From: Candidatus Gottesmanbacteria bacterium
GTDB taxonomy: Bacteria; Patescibacteria; Microgenomatia; 2-02-FULL-39-11
DNA length: 64,000 nt
Direction of reading: 5' to 3'
Assembly (NCBI GenBank): GCA_016186795.1
Contig: JACPKY010000002.1
Location: 569,814 to 633,813 of the forward strand
In this document: piece after piece, positions 1-7,589 of the stretch
Numbering within the stretch: position 1 is the stretch's first letter
Layout: each line of letters begins with the position of its first letter
Notes under the pieces: generated by a model
Database searches by the model: none
Told to the model about the DNA's origin: nothing
What the model saw: the letters and a program-made list of their open reading frames with translations, nothing else
Program-made: the position numbers and the translations under genes

Positions 1-1972
1 TAACATCTCCGAGCTGACCTGTAAGAGTAAGATTTCCCTTCCCCTTCATGAGTGCTACTTCGATAAATAGTATATCTCCCCCTGCCTCAGTCCAGGCAAG
101 TCCGGTTGACATACCCACTTCATCTTTTTTCTCTGCAAGGTATGATGTGTATTTATACGGGCCCAAATATTTATGAAGTTTGGAAACTATGAGCGTTACT
201 TTTCCTTTTTTGCCTTCAACAACTTCCCGAGCCACCTTTCTACATACGGTTGCAATTTCTCTTTCAAGACTTCGTACACCTGCTTCTCTTGTATATCTTG
301 TAATAATTTCATGAAGCGCTTTATCGCCAAACGTTATATTCTCTTTCGAAAGTCCATGCGCAGTGAGCTGTTTTGCTACTAAATGGTCTTTTGCAATATG
401 AAATTTTTCATCCTGCGTATATCCGGCAAAATGAATAATTTCCAGTCTGTCTCGAAGAGCAGGTGGAATCGTATCCAAAATATTGCATGTGGTAATGAAC
501 ATGACATCAGACAGATCAAATGGGACCTCCAGATAATGATCAGAGAATGCATGATTCTGTTCAGGATCAAGTGCTTCCAAAAGTGCAGCTGAAGGATCCC
601 CACGGAAGTCCGAGCCGACTTTGTCGATCTCATCAAGCATAAAGACTGGATTTTTCGTTCCCGCCTGTTTTACTCCCTGAATTATTCTTCCTGGCATAGA
701 ACCGACATATGTTCTTCTGTGCCCACGAATCTCTGCTTCATCCCGAATCCCTCCCAAGGAAACTTTTACAAACTTTCTGCCAAGAGCCTTGGCAATAGAT
801 CGGCCAATTGAGGTTTTGCCGACTCCAGGGGGTCCGACAAAACAGAGAATTGTCGGTGTTGAAACTCTTTTTGCCGGTTCTTTTGCTTTCGTTTCAGCTT
901 TTGCACCTTTATCAGAGAGGATATTCCCAGTCTCCATTGAATGTCGAAGTTTCATAACAGCCAAGTATTCCATAATCCGCTCCTTGATTTTCTTAAGGGC
1001 GTAATGATCTTGATCGAGAACTTTAAGGGCCTCAGCCAAATCAACATTATTGGCTGAAGATGCACTCCAAGGCAGATCAATCAACCAATCGAGGTAGGTT
1101 CGGATATATGATGCCTCCGGATTATATGAAGACATTTGGGCAAGACGTTTGAGCTCTTTTTTTGCTTTATCTTCAACATCGACCGGCATGCCAACTTTTT
1201 TGATTTTCTCTGCCAATTCTTTTATTTCTTTTGATTCACCCTCTTCCCCTAGTTCTTTCTCAATTGTTTTCAACCGTTCCCTCAAAACTGCTTCTTTGAC
1301 TGATTTGTCAAATTTCTCCTGGGTTTTACTGGCAATTTTTCGCTCAATCTCAAGGATTTTGACTTCATGCGTCAAATATTCTGCAATTTTGGTAAGTTTT
1401 TGATCAACATTTCGCATTTCCAAAAGTTGTTGCTTCTCTACTGGTTTAATATCCAAAACTGCAGAGACATGGTTGGCAAACTCCGATGGTGAAAGTCCTG
1501 ACATGATGTTCATAAATGAAAGAAAATCAACTGATTTCCCAAGGTTGACAGCCTTTTTCAGCTCGGTACTGATATGATTTACCAACGCTACAATTTCGTC
1601 TGATTGGATAACCTCATCTGGTACTTCGACGACATTGGCAAGGAAATACGGGTCAGTCGACTGATAGTGAGTAATTTGAACACGAGAAATTCCTTTTACC
1701 AGTGCGTTTATCTCTCCATCGGTTTTGAGAATTCTTTCAATTCGGGCAATCGTTCCAATTGCATGTAAATCTGTCGGTTGTGGATCGTGGATATGTGGAG
1801 TTTTTTGCATCGCAAGGACAACCATTCTATCTGTTGAATTGGATGTCTCAATTGCAGCGAGCGATTTTGGCCTACCAAACGTTAAGACAATTTCTGTATT
1901 TGGGAAAACAACACCATCTCTTATGGGAATAACGGGAAGAACTTTAGTTTGTGTTAGATTCGCATCAGGCAT
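1..1972 (-). CDS. lon: Lon ATP-dependent protease, 3' end cut by window edge
   Basis: Lon degrades misfolded and regulatory proteins in the cytoplasm using ATP. The translation opens MPDANLTQTKVLPVIPIRDG, a typical Lon N-terminal substrate-binding domain. It continues through a coiled helical region to an AAA+ module with Walker A GPPGVGKTS (bases about 800-840) and Walker B FMLDEVDK. About 657 codons are inside the window. The reading stops at LTGQLGDV, at the start of the protease domain, so the catalytic Ser-Lys dyad lies outside and cannot be checked. The ATG at 1972 sits 9 nt below a -10 box, so the mRNA should be nearly leaderless. A CIRCE-like operator overlaps the promoter, which suggests HrcA heat-shock control. 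Confidence 0.96.
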   Translation of the reverse strand, partial: MPDANLTQTKVLPVIPIRDGVVFPNTEIVLTFGRPKSLAAIETSNSTDRMVVLAMQKTPHIHDPQPTDLHAIGTIARIERILKTDGEINALVKGISRVQITHYQSTDPYFLANVVEVPDEVIQSDEIVALVNHISTELKKAVNLGKSVDFLSFMNIMSGLSPSEFANHVSAVLDIKPVEKQQLLEMRNVDQKLTKIAEYLTHEVKILEIERKIASKTQEKFDKSVKEAVLRERLKTIEKELGEEGESKEIKELAEKIKKVGMPVDVEDKAKKELKRLAQMSSYNPEASYIRTYLDWLIDLPWSASSANNVDLAEALKVLDQDHYALKKIKERIMEYLAVMKLRHSMETGNILSDKGAKAETKAKEPAKRVSTPTILCFVGPPGVGKTSIGRSIAKALGRKFVKVSLGGIRDEAEIRGHRRTYVGSMPGRIIQGVKQAGTKNPVFMLDEIDKVGSDFRGDPSAALLEALDPEQNHAFSDHYLEVPFDLSDVMFITTCNILDTIPPALRDRLEIIHFAGYTQDEKFHIAKDHLVAKQLTAHGLSKENITFGDKALHEIITRYTREAGVRSLEREIATVCRKVAREVVEGKKGKVTLIVSKLHKYLGPYKYTSYLAEKKDEVGMSTGLAWTEAGGDILFIEVALMKGKGNLTLTGQLGDV

Positions 1973-1976
1973 AGTT

Positions 1977-2003
1977 TTAGCAGTGTAACAAACAGAGTGC
2001 TAA
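1977..2003. promoter_or_regulatory. CIRCE-like operator (HrcA site) on lon promoter
   Basis: The known CIRCE consensus is TTAGCACTC-N9-GAGTGCTAA. Here the plus strand reads TTAGCAGTG (1977-1985), nine bases, then GAGTGCTAA (1995-2003). One arm is perfect, the other has 7 of 9 matches, and the 9-bp spacing is exact. It covers the -10 box and spacer, so a bound repressor would block RNA polymerase. HrcA itself is not in this window. Confidence 0.75.
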
Positions 2004-2010
2004 TTGTCAA
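1982..2010 (-). promoter_or_regulatory. lon promoter
   Basis: On the minus strand the -35 TTGACA (2005-2010) is followed by a 17-nt spacer and -10 TACACT (1982-1987). The start codon lies 9 nt further on. The predicted transcription start therefore falls within about 2-4 nt of the ATG, with no room for a Shine-Dalgarno site. Confidence 0.8.
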
Positions 2011-2031
2011 GCGTGAATTCCCCTCCTTTGA

Positions 2032-2889
2032 TTATACGAACTCTTCAAACAGTTTTTCAATCGTCTCTTTTGGTGCATTTGGAAGTGAAATGAGAGGACT
2101 CTTTGATAGTTGAGGCGTCTGATCAACGTAGGTTGGTTTATCTTCCCGAAAGAATATACCAACCGGTATTTTATCTGTCCATTCCAGGGATTTTTGAAAC
2201 GCGTACCCACGATCATTCGGAACATAGGAATCCGGAAGTTGATAAATATGATCTCGATACCACTGATAGGTGTTCACGTGGTTGAACGTTACACACGGTT
2301 GGAAAACGTCAATGAAGGCAAACCCGCGATGCCTCAATCCTTCGGCAAAAATTTTTGTAAGATTTGGTATGTCCCCTGCAAACCCCCTGGCAACAAATGT
2401 AGCACCAGAAGCAATTGCGATTGCCAGTGGATTTACCGGATCTTCAATCACCCCAAAGGGGGTTGATTTTGTTTTAAATCCTTTCTGAGCCGTTGGGGCA
2501 GTCTGTCCTGTTGTCAATCCATACACCTGATTGTCATGGAGAATCATCTTTATGTCGATATTTCTTCTTGCTGCATGAACCAGATGGTTTGTTCCCTCCC
2601 CAAACGTATCCCCGTCTCCTGCAACGACAATCGTAGGAAGTGTATGATTTGCCAAATGAAACCCTTCAGCAACAGGAATTGGTCTCCCGTGAAGTGTTTC
2701 AATGGCATACGACTGAAGAAAATTCACCATATGTCCGTGGCATCCTATCCCATAGACAAGTACAAAATCTGTAGGATTCCACCCTAATAGAACGAGCGTC
2801 TGTTTGAGGGAAGCCCATATGCCAAAGTCCCCACACCCTGGACACCAGTTTGGTTGGCATGGCGTTTTGAAATCGGCAAAATCAGACAT
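2032..2889 (-). CDS. korB: 2-oxoacid:ferredoxin oxidoreductase, beta (TPP) subunit
   Basis: This is the thiamine-pyrophosphate subunit of a 2-oxoacid (probably 2-oxoglutarate) ferredoxin oxidoreductase, which oxidatively decarboxylates the 2-oxoacid to an acyl-CoA and reduces ferredoxin. The 285-aa protein has CPGCGDFG near the N-terminus, GIGCHGH, the TPP motif starting GDGDTFGEG and ending in HDNQVYGLT, and a late FQPCVTFN. These four cysteine positions fit the single [4Fe-4S] site of KorB-type subunits. Its ATG overlaps the end of korA by 8 nt, so the two are translationally coupled. The exact substrate (2-oxoglutarate, pyruvate or another) cannot be fixed from sequence alone. Confidence 0.92.
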   Translation of the reverse strand: MSDFADFKTPCQPNWCPGCGDFGIWASLKQTLVLLGWNPTDFVLVYGIGCHGHMVNFLQSYAIETLHGRPIPVAEGFHLANHTLPTIVVAGDGDTFGEGTNHLVHAARRNIDIKMILHDNQVYGLTTGQTAPTAQKGFKTKSTPFGVIEDPVNPLAIAIASGATFVARGFAGDIPNLTKIFAEGLRHRGFAFIDVFQPCVTFNHVNTYQWYRDHIYQLPDSYVPNDRGYAFQKSLEWTDKIPVGIFFREDKPTYVDQTPQLSKSPLISLPNAPKETIEKLFEEFV

Positions 2890-4609
2890 ACTTTTTCAAT
2901 CCCTCGATAATATCTTCTGGGTAAAACGGTCTTCCATCATATTTTAATATCTTATTTTTTATTTCATATCCAGTCTTCATCCGGATAAGATCGGCCATTT
3001 GTCCATTATGATTCCCTTCTACATCAATAACTCTCTTACAATTTCCCAAAATACGAGAAACTGCAACTGTTGGGAAAGGATTCACGTAGTTTAACTGGAC
3101 ATAATTTACCGATATTTTCCCTTCTTCCTTGAAATTTTTTATTGCTTCTAGAGCTGCTCCTTTTGTTGACCCCCAGCCGATAACCGTCACATCGGCATCT
3201 TTTTCTCCATAGATCACAGGGTCAGGAGCTATTTTATCTGCAGCCATCTGTTTCTTCATTCGCTTCTCGATCATCTTTCTCGTATTTTCTGCACTCTCTT
3301 CTGAATAACCATATTCATTATGTTCATCGGAATTTGCTCGGAATACGCCTTTTTTTCTCCCTGGGATTCCACGCGGAGAAATACCATCTTCGGTGAATGT
3401 ATATCGGGGAAATTCGATTTCTTTTCCTTGCTCCCTCTCAGTTGCAATTTTCCCCCGATCGATACTCACCTTACTCGCCTCGAAGATTGGAGTCGAATAT
3501 CTCGTCTCGCAAAGATATTTATCCACAAGAACAAATGTCGGTGTCTGGTATGTATCTGCTAGATTAAATGCAACAGATGTCAGATAAAATGCTTCCTGGG
3601 CATCCCCTGGGGCAACTACAAGTCGTGGAAATTCTCCCTGTGAGGCATTGAGGACAAAGTGAAGATCGGCTTGCCCAGTCCAGGTAGGAAGCCCGGTTGC
3701 AGGACCTGGACGCATCCCCATCACAATAACAATCGGTTGCTCTATCATCCCTGCTAGTGATGTTCCTTCGACCATTAAGGAAAACCCGCCTCCGGATGTC
3801 GCAACCATTGATCTTACTCCTGCAAACGATGCACCAATAGCCATATTGATCCCTGCTATTTCGTCTTCCGGCTGTTTATAGACAATCCCCATTTTTTCCT
3901 GAATGCTTGCCATAAGATTTAAAATCGCATTAATCGGTGTCATGGGGTATGCGGCAAAAAACTTCATACCTGCGGAAATTGCACCAAGTCCTACAGCTTC
4001 TGCTCCAGTCACAACCATTTGTTTTTGTGTTTGTTTCGGAGCTTCTTTCTTACTTGCAAATTCTTTAAAATTAGAAAAAATATAGTCATATCCCTTCCGT
4101 GCCGCAGAAACATTAAGTGTAGTGACTTTCTCGCCCTTTTTAGCAAATTGAGACGTTAAGATATTTGAAAGAATTTCAAAATCGATACCCAAAATTGCCA
4201 TACTCACACCAAGCGCTACGGTATTTCGCATAATCAGATCTCCGCCGACACTTTTAGCAAGGGTAAGAAGAGGAACTGAGAGAAAATTTGCACTTTCTGG
4301 AGTTTTCTCAATTTCGTATTGACTCCCATCGTAGATAACAATCGCGCCACCGCCGAGTTCTTCTCTATGATACTCAATTGTTTGCTTATTGAGAGCAACG
4401 AGCACATCAACAGGTTTATATTGTGCAGAAAGTTCATCGGGAGAAAAGGTAATCGAAACGGTATTGTGACCTCCCCGGATAAGGGATGGATACTCGTTTA
4501 TTTCAATAATATGAAAGCCGGACCTAGCAAGAGCTTTGGAAAGGGTCAATCCCGAAACCATGATACCAAAACCAGCCTCGCCTCCGATTTTCCACGTTTT
4601 GTAATTCAT
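2882..4609 (-). CDS. korA: 2-oxoacid:ferredoxin oxidoreductase, fused gamma-alpha subunit
   Basis: This is the partner of korB. Residues about 1-190 are the gamma domain (GGEAGFGIMVSGL, RGGHNTVSI). The rest is the alpha pyrimidine-binding domain, starting near TGAEAVGLGAISAGMKFF with AAYPMTPI, EDEIAGINMAIGASFAG and TSGGGFSLM. The fused gamma-alpha layout is that of KorA-type enzymes. I chose the ATG at 4609 (MNYKTWKIGG), which begins exactly where the family begins. An in-frame TTG at 4654 would add 15 residues with no homology. The gene lies downstream of a ferredoxin gene, the likely electron acceptor. Its 5' region contains a direct repeat (see findings). Confidence 0.92.
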   Translation of the reverse strand: MNYKTWKIGGEAGFGIMVSGLTLSKALARSGFHIIEINEYPSLIRGGHNTVSITFSPDELSAQYKPVDVLVALNKQTIEYHREELGGGAIVIYDGSQYEIEKTPESANFLSVPLLTLAKSVGGDLIMRNTVALGVSMAILGIDFEILSNILTSQFAKKGEKVTTLNVSAARKGYDYIFSNFKEFASKKEAPKQTQKQMVVTGAEAVGLGAISAGMKFFAAYPMTPINAILNLMASIQEKMGIVYKQPEDEIAGINMAIGASFAGVRSMVATSGGGFSLMVEGTSLAGMIEQPIVIVMGMRPGPATGLPTWTGQADLHFVLNASQGEFPRLVVAPGDAQEAFYLTSVAFNLADTYQTPTFVLVDKYLCETRYSTPIFEASKVSIDRGKIATEREQGKEIEFPRYTFTEDGISPRGIPGRKKGVFRANSDEHNEYGYSEESAENTRKMIEKRMKKQMAADKIAPDPVIYGEKDADVTVIGWGSTKGAALEAIKNFKEEGKISVNYVQLNYVNPFPTVAVSRILGNCKRVIDVEGNHNGQMADLIRMKTGYEIKNKILKYDGRPFYPEDIIEGLKKYV

Positions 4610-4705
4610 AGGTAAGACGAATATTTTGTCGGTCCAGGAAATAAATTCCTTCAAACATTTTTTCCTGCAGGAATTTTCATAGGGTAAAACGAATAATAAA
4701 GAGGA

Positions 4706-4969
4706 TTACGGGTATACCTGCTTACCCGTTTCATCGGTTATGATGATTGCTGCAACCGGACACGATTTCGCCGAATCCATCAAAACGTCAGGATTTTCTT
4801 CATCGCAAGTATCAAGAAAAATTGCTTTGGCTTCGTTATCCAATGCAAATGTCTTTGGCGCAACGGCAACGCACGATGCAGCCCCGATGCACAAATCACG
4901 ATCGACAACGACTGTCCAGTTCCCAATCTTTCGTGGCCCAGACGGTGGAGCTGACTTATTTTGATCCAT
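4706..4969 (-). CDS. Small ferredoxin, probably [3Fe-4S] type
   Basis: An 87-aa ferredoxin with Cys27, Cys33 and Cys70, the last followed by Pro. The segment CIGAASC has Ala30 where classical clusters have a second Cys, and where Pyrococcus ferredoxin has Asp. Three Cys plus Ala is the pattern of [3Fe-4S] ferredoxins. A further Cys55 lies outside the usual pattern. The C-terminal half keeps the negatively charged face expected of an electron carrier. It sits between the SUF genes and korAB, so it may be matured by SUF and take electrons from KorAB. Its own promoter overlaps the end of sufU, and an AAGGGGAT stretch just before the ATG may aid initiation. Confidence 0.85.
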   Translation of the reverse strand: MDQNKSAPPSGPRKIGNWTVVVDRDLCIGAASCVAVAPKTFALDNEAKAIFLDTCDEENPDVLMDSAKSCPVAAIIITDETGKQVYP

Positions 4970-4983
4970 ATCCCCTTTTTCTT

Positions 4984-5012
4984 TTTATAATCTACTTTTT
5001 AGACCTTGGCAA
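4984..5012 (-). promoter_or_regulatory. Internal promoter for the ferredoxin gene
   Basis: On the minus strand, -35 TTGCCA (5007-5012), a 17-nt spacer and -10 TATAAA (4984-4989). The -35 box overlaps the last codons of sufU. The ATG is 14 nt downstream, giving a leader of about 8 nt. Confidence 0.55.
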
Positions 5013-5382
5013 GTAGCAATGTTTTGTGGACGACCTCAAGTGGAAGAGTGGCACATTTAATTCTGGCTGGAGTAAGAACGGTGCCAAGGAGCTTTAAAAT
5101 ATCTTCCGTTTTTAGCGTCAAAACTTCCTCCTTCGTTTTCCCTTTCACAAAATCTGTCAAAAGAGAAGCAGATGCAATGGATATTGCGCACCCTTCCCCT
5201 GAAAAACGGATATCTTCGATCATCTTTTTACCCGGCAATTCCTTTATTCTGATTTGAATTTTGATTCTATCGCCGCAACTAGGATTTTCTTCTTCAGAAA
5301 TTACAGATGGATCAGAAAGGATTCCAAAATTTCTGGGATTTTTATAATGGTCCAAAATATTGTCGCGGTAGAGATTATCCAT
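4999..5382 (-). CDS. sufU: SufU-type Fe-S scaffold / sulfur-transfer protein
   Basis: SufU accepts sulfur from SufS, or acts as an IscU-like scaffold, in Fe-S cluster assembly. The protein begins MDNLYRDNILDHYKNPRNFG, the canonical opening of the SufU/IscU family, so I place the start at 5382 rather than at a longer upstream reading. It carries the three conserved Cys motifs: NPSCGDRI, GEGCAISIASA and, near the end, RIKCATLPLEV. Length is 127 aa. The start overlaps the sufS stop by 8 nt. The SufU rather than SufE choice fits Gram-positive-like SUF systems. Confidence 0.93.
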   Translation of the reverse strand: MDNLYRDNILDHYKNPRNFGILSDPSVISEEENPSCGDRIKIQIRIKELPGKKMIEDIRFSGEGCAISIASASLLTDFVKGKTKEEVLTLKTEDILKLLGTVLTPARIKCATLPLEVVHKTLLLAKV

Positions 5383-6607
5383 TGAAAAGACGAGTGGCTT
5401 TCTCAATGCCACCTGCTAGTAAATCTACCTCCTCTTTCGTATTGTAGATGTAGAAACTAGACCTTGCTGTTGCAGAAAGCTTTAAATATGTATGAAGCGG
5501 CATTGCACAGTGGTTGCCGGAACGAATACAGATATTATCACTATCCAATACTTGTGCGAGATCATGCGGATGTACACCCAAAACGGTAAATGCGACAACA
5601 CCACCTTTTCTTTCTGCCCTTTCTGGCCCGAAGATTTTTACTCCTTTCAGCTGCCCAAGAACTTTTAATGCGTAACGAGTAACTTCTTCCTCGTGCTTCC
5701 GCACCGCATCCATCCCAAGCGTTGAGAGGTAATCAATGGCTGCACCAAGTCCGATAGTCCCGGCAATGTGAGGAGTTCCTGCTTCAAATTTATGAGGCGC
5801 ATCTTTGAAAATTGTCTTCTCTAAGTAAACCTCTTTGATCATCTCTCCCCCTGTCTGGTATGGTGGCATTTCTTGTAACAAGTCATACTTTCCCCAGAGA
5901 ACGCCAACACCAGTCGGAGCAAGCATTTTATGGCCAGAAAAAACAAAGAAATCGCACCCGAATGTTGAAACGTCAACAGACATATGGGGAACTGCTTGTG
6001 CTCCGTCAATTAAAATAATCGTTTTGGGATTTTTGGACTTGATGCGACGGATTACTTCCTTCATAGGGTTGATTGTTCCCAATACGTTTGATACGTATGT
6101 CAAGACAACCAATTTGGTACGGGAAGTAATGAGTTTCTCCAGATGATCTATATCTAGTTCATAGTCTGGTGTTATTCCTGCGTATGAAAGCTTTGCACCA
6201 GATTTTTGGGATATTTCCTGCCACGGAACAATATTTGCATGATGTTCCATCACTGTTGAAACAATCTCGCTCTCGCGATCTAGATGTGCTCTCCCCCATG
6301 TTGCTGCGACGAGATTAATTGCCTCGGTAGCATTTCGCACAAATACTATTTCATTTTCGGACTTCGCACCGATAAACTTCGCAACCTTCACTCGTGCATC
6401 TTCGTATTTTTGTGTCGCTTCCTCAGAAAGTGTATAGATTCCCCGGAAAATGTTGACGCTGAATTTCGTGTAGTACTCCATTATTGCATCGAGAACGAGC
6501 TTCGGTTTGAGAGAAGAGGCAGTAGAGTCAAGATAGACAATCGGTTTGCCATGTATCGTACGAGTAAGTATAGGAAAATCCTTGCGGATGAGATGTGTAT
6601 CAAACAT
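5375..6607 (-). CDS. sufS: Cysteine desulfurase SufS
   Basis: A PLP enzyme that removes sulfur from L-cysteine and passes it to SufU. At 410 aa it is full length for SufS. The PLP-binding lysine is Lys227 in SGHKMLAPTG. The catalytic cysteine is Cys367 in RSGNHCAMPL, the short-loop arrangement of class II desulfurases. EHHANIVPWQ and DGAQAVPHM supply cofactor contacts. It lies between the Rieske gene and sufU. A weak AT-rich -10-like box about 11 nt before the ATG could give an internal start, but operon transcription is more likely. Confidence 0.95.
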   Translation of the reverse strand: MFDTHLIRKDFPILTRTIHGKPIVYLDSTASSLKPKLVLDAIMEYYTKFSVNIFRGIYTLSEEATQKYEDARVKVAKFIGAKSENEIVFVRNATEAINLVAATWGRAHLDRESEIVSTVMEHHANIVPWQEISQKSGAKLSYAGITPDYELDIDHLEKLITSRTKLVVLTYVSNVLGTINPMKEVIRRIKSKNPKTIILIDGAQAVPHMSVDVSTFGCDFFVFSGHKMLAPTGVGVLWGKYDLLQEMPPYQTGGEMIKEVYLEKTIFKDAPHKFEAGTPHIAGTIGLGAAIDYLSTLGMDAVRKHEEEVTRYALKVLGQLKGVKIFGPERAERKGGVVAFTVLGVHPHDLAQVLDSDNICIRSGNHCAMPLHTYLKLSATARSSFYIYNTKEEVDLLAGGIEKATRLFNG

Positions 6608-6633
6608 AGAGTAGAAAGTTATTAAACTACCGA

Positions 6634-6945
6634 TTAATCTACTGCCACGAGGATATTTTCTCCATCAACTTTGGTCTTATATACTGTAATTGGTGATGTT
6701 GCGGGTGGAGCGAGAACGCCCCCGGTTGAAACATCAAACTGTGCACCATGGCAATAACACGTGAGTGTATATCCATCTAAGAATCCTCCTGCAAGGGCAC
6801 AATGCTCATGGGTACATTCTGCCTGGAAAGCAAAGTATTCCCCATCGGTATTTGCTACGGTAATTTTTTTCCCACCAAGGGTAAATTCCTTCATTTTCCC
6901 GGGTGGAAGATCCTCTGTTGTCGTTACTTTTTGGAAATCAGCCAT
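6634..6945 (-). CDS. Rieske-type [2Fe-2S] ferredoxin in the SUF operon
   Basis: A 103-aa single-domain Rieske protein. The two ligand motifs are Cys44-x-His46 (ECTHEHC) and Cys63-x2-His66 (CYCHGAQFD), followed by PPATSPI, the proline loop. There is no signal peptide or membrane segment, so it is a soluble cytoplasmic electron carrier like those of dioxygenase or assimilatory systems. It sits between sufD and sufS, which suggests it donates electrons to cluster assembly or is a main client of it. A TATAAT box overlaps the sufD stop, 10 nt before this ATG, and could give a leaderless internal transcript. Confidence 0.92.
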   Translation of the reverse strand: MADFQKVTTTEDLPPGKMKEFTLGGKKITVANTDGEYFAFQAECTHEHCALAGGFLDGYTLTCYCHGAQFDVSTGGVLAPPATSPITVYKTKVDGENILVAVD

Positions 6946-6955
6946 AATGCCCTCT

Positions 6956-6961
6956 ATTATA
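6956..6961 (-). promoter_or_regulatory. Putative -10 box for the Rieske gene
   Basis: A consensus TATAAT on the minus strand overlaps the stop codon of sufD and ends 10 nt before the Rieske ATG. No convincing -35 is seen, so this could be chance; the spacing matches other leaderless starts here. Confidence 0.35.
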
Positions 6962-7586
6962 CTAATGCATGCAACTGGGAATAAAGCTTGCTCTCGATAT
7001 CTTTCCTAATATTGTCATTCGGAATTCTGCGAAGCACGTCCTGATAAAACCCTTTAATTAAGACTCTTGAAGCATCTTTTTGTGTAAGTCCCCGTGTCTC
7101 CAAATAATACATCTCATCCTCACGAAGTTTCCCAATAGTTGCCCCGTGGGTACACCGTACATCATTTGCTTCTATTTCAAGAGTAGGTCTTGTGTCTGCC
7201 CAAGAATTCGGAGACATGAGAAGTGTTTGATTCTTCTGGTATGCGTTGGATTTTTGAGCATCTTTCTCAATCCGTATAAGGCCTGAATAGTAAACTTTCG
7301 CCTCATCGAAAAGAACTGATTTAATAAGAAGATCACTTACACTCTCGGGTTCAACGTGATCTTGAAACGTGTAGAGCCGTACATGTTGCTTTCCGTACCC
7401 CACTATCAATCCTAAAATTTGAACATCTGCGTTTCTTCCTGATATGAAAATTTTTACATCGCCCTCGGAATTTTTTCCATCGGTCAGCACAATAACAAAT
7501 GTCTTTTTCTCTCCTTCGTTTACGGAAAACTTTTGATCTTTTTCTAAGGAGTTAATTACAATAGTATCGCTATCTCTCTTTTCCAT
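6957..7586 (-). CDS. sufD: Short SufD-like subunit of the SufBCD complex
   Basis: SufD pairs with SufB on top of SufC to form the cluster-building scaffold. This protein has 209 aa, about half the usual SufD. It keeps the C-terminal part of the beta-helix core and the helical end: VRCTHGATIGKLREDEMYYL, containing the conserved His of SufD, then ETRGLTQKDASRVLIKGFY. The N-terminal helical domain and much of the helix are missing, with no frameshift visible. It follows sufB by 3 nt. It may be a genuine minimal SufD. The name rests on position and on the C-terminal motif. Confidence 0.82.
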   Translation of the reverse strand: MEKRDSDTIVINSLEKDQKFSVNEGEKKTFVIVLTDGKNSEGDVKIFISGRNADVQILGLIVGYGKQHVRLYTFQDHVEPESVSDLLIKSVLFDEAKVYYSGLIRIEKDAQKSNAYQKNQTLLMSPNSWADTRPTLEIEANDVRCTHGATIGKLREDEMYYLETRGLTQKDASRVLIKGFYQDVLRRIPNDNIRKDIESKLYSQLHALV

Positions 7587-7589
7587 TTT

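Noticed and set aside
2011..2031. Shine-Dalgarno site after korB (AAAGGAGGGG on the minus strand)
   Set aside because: No start codon follows at a usable distance and the lon promoter lies between it and the lon ATG.
4610..4654. In-frame TTG start giving a longer KorA
   Set aside because: The extra 15 residues have no family match and the ATG at 4609 begins exactly at the conserved N-terminus.
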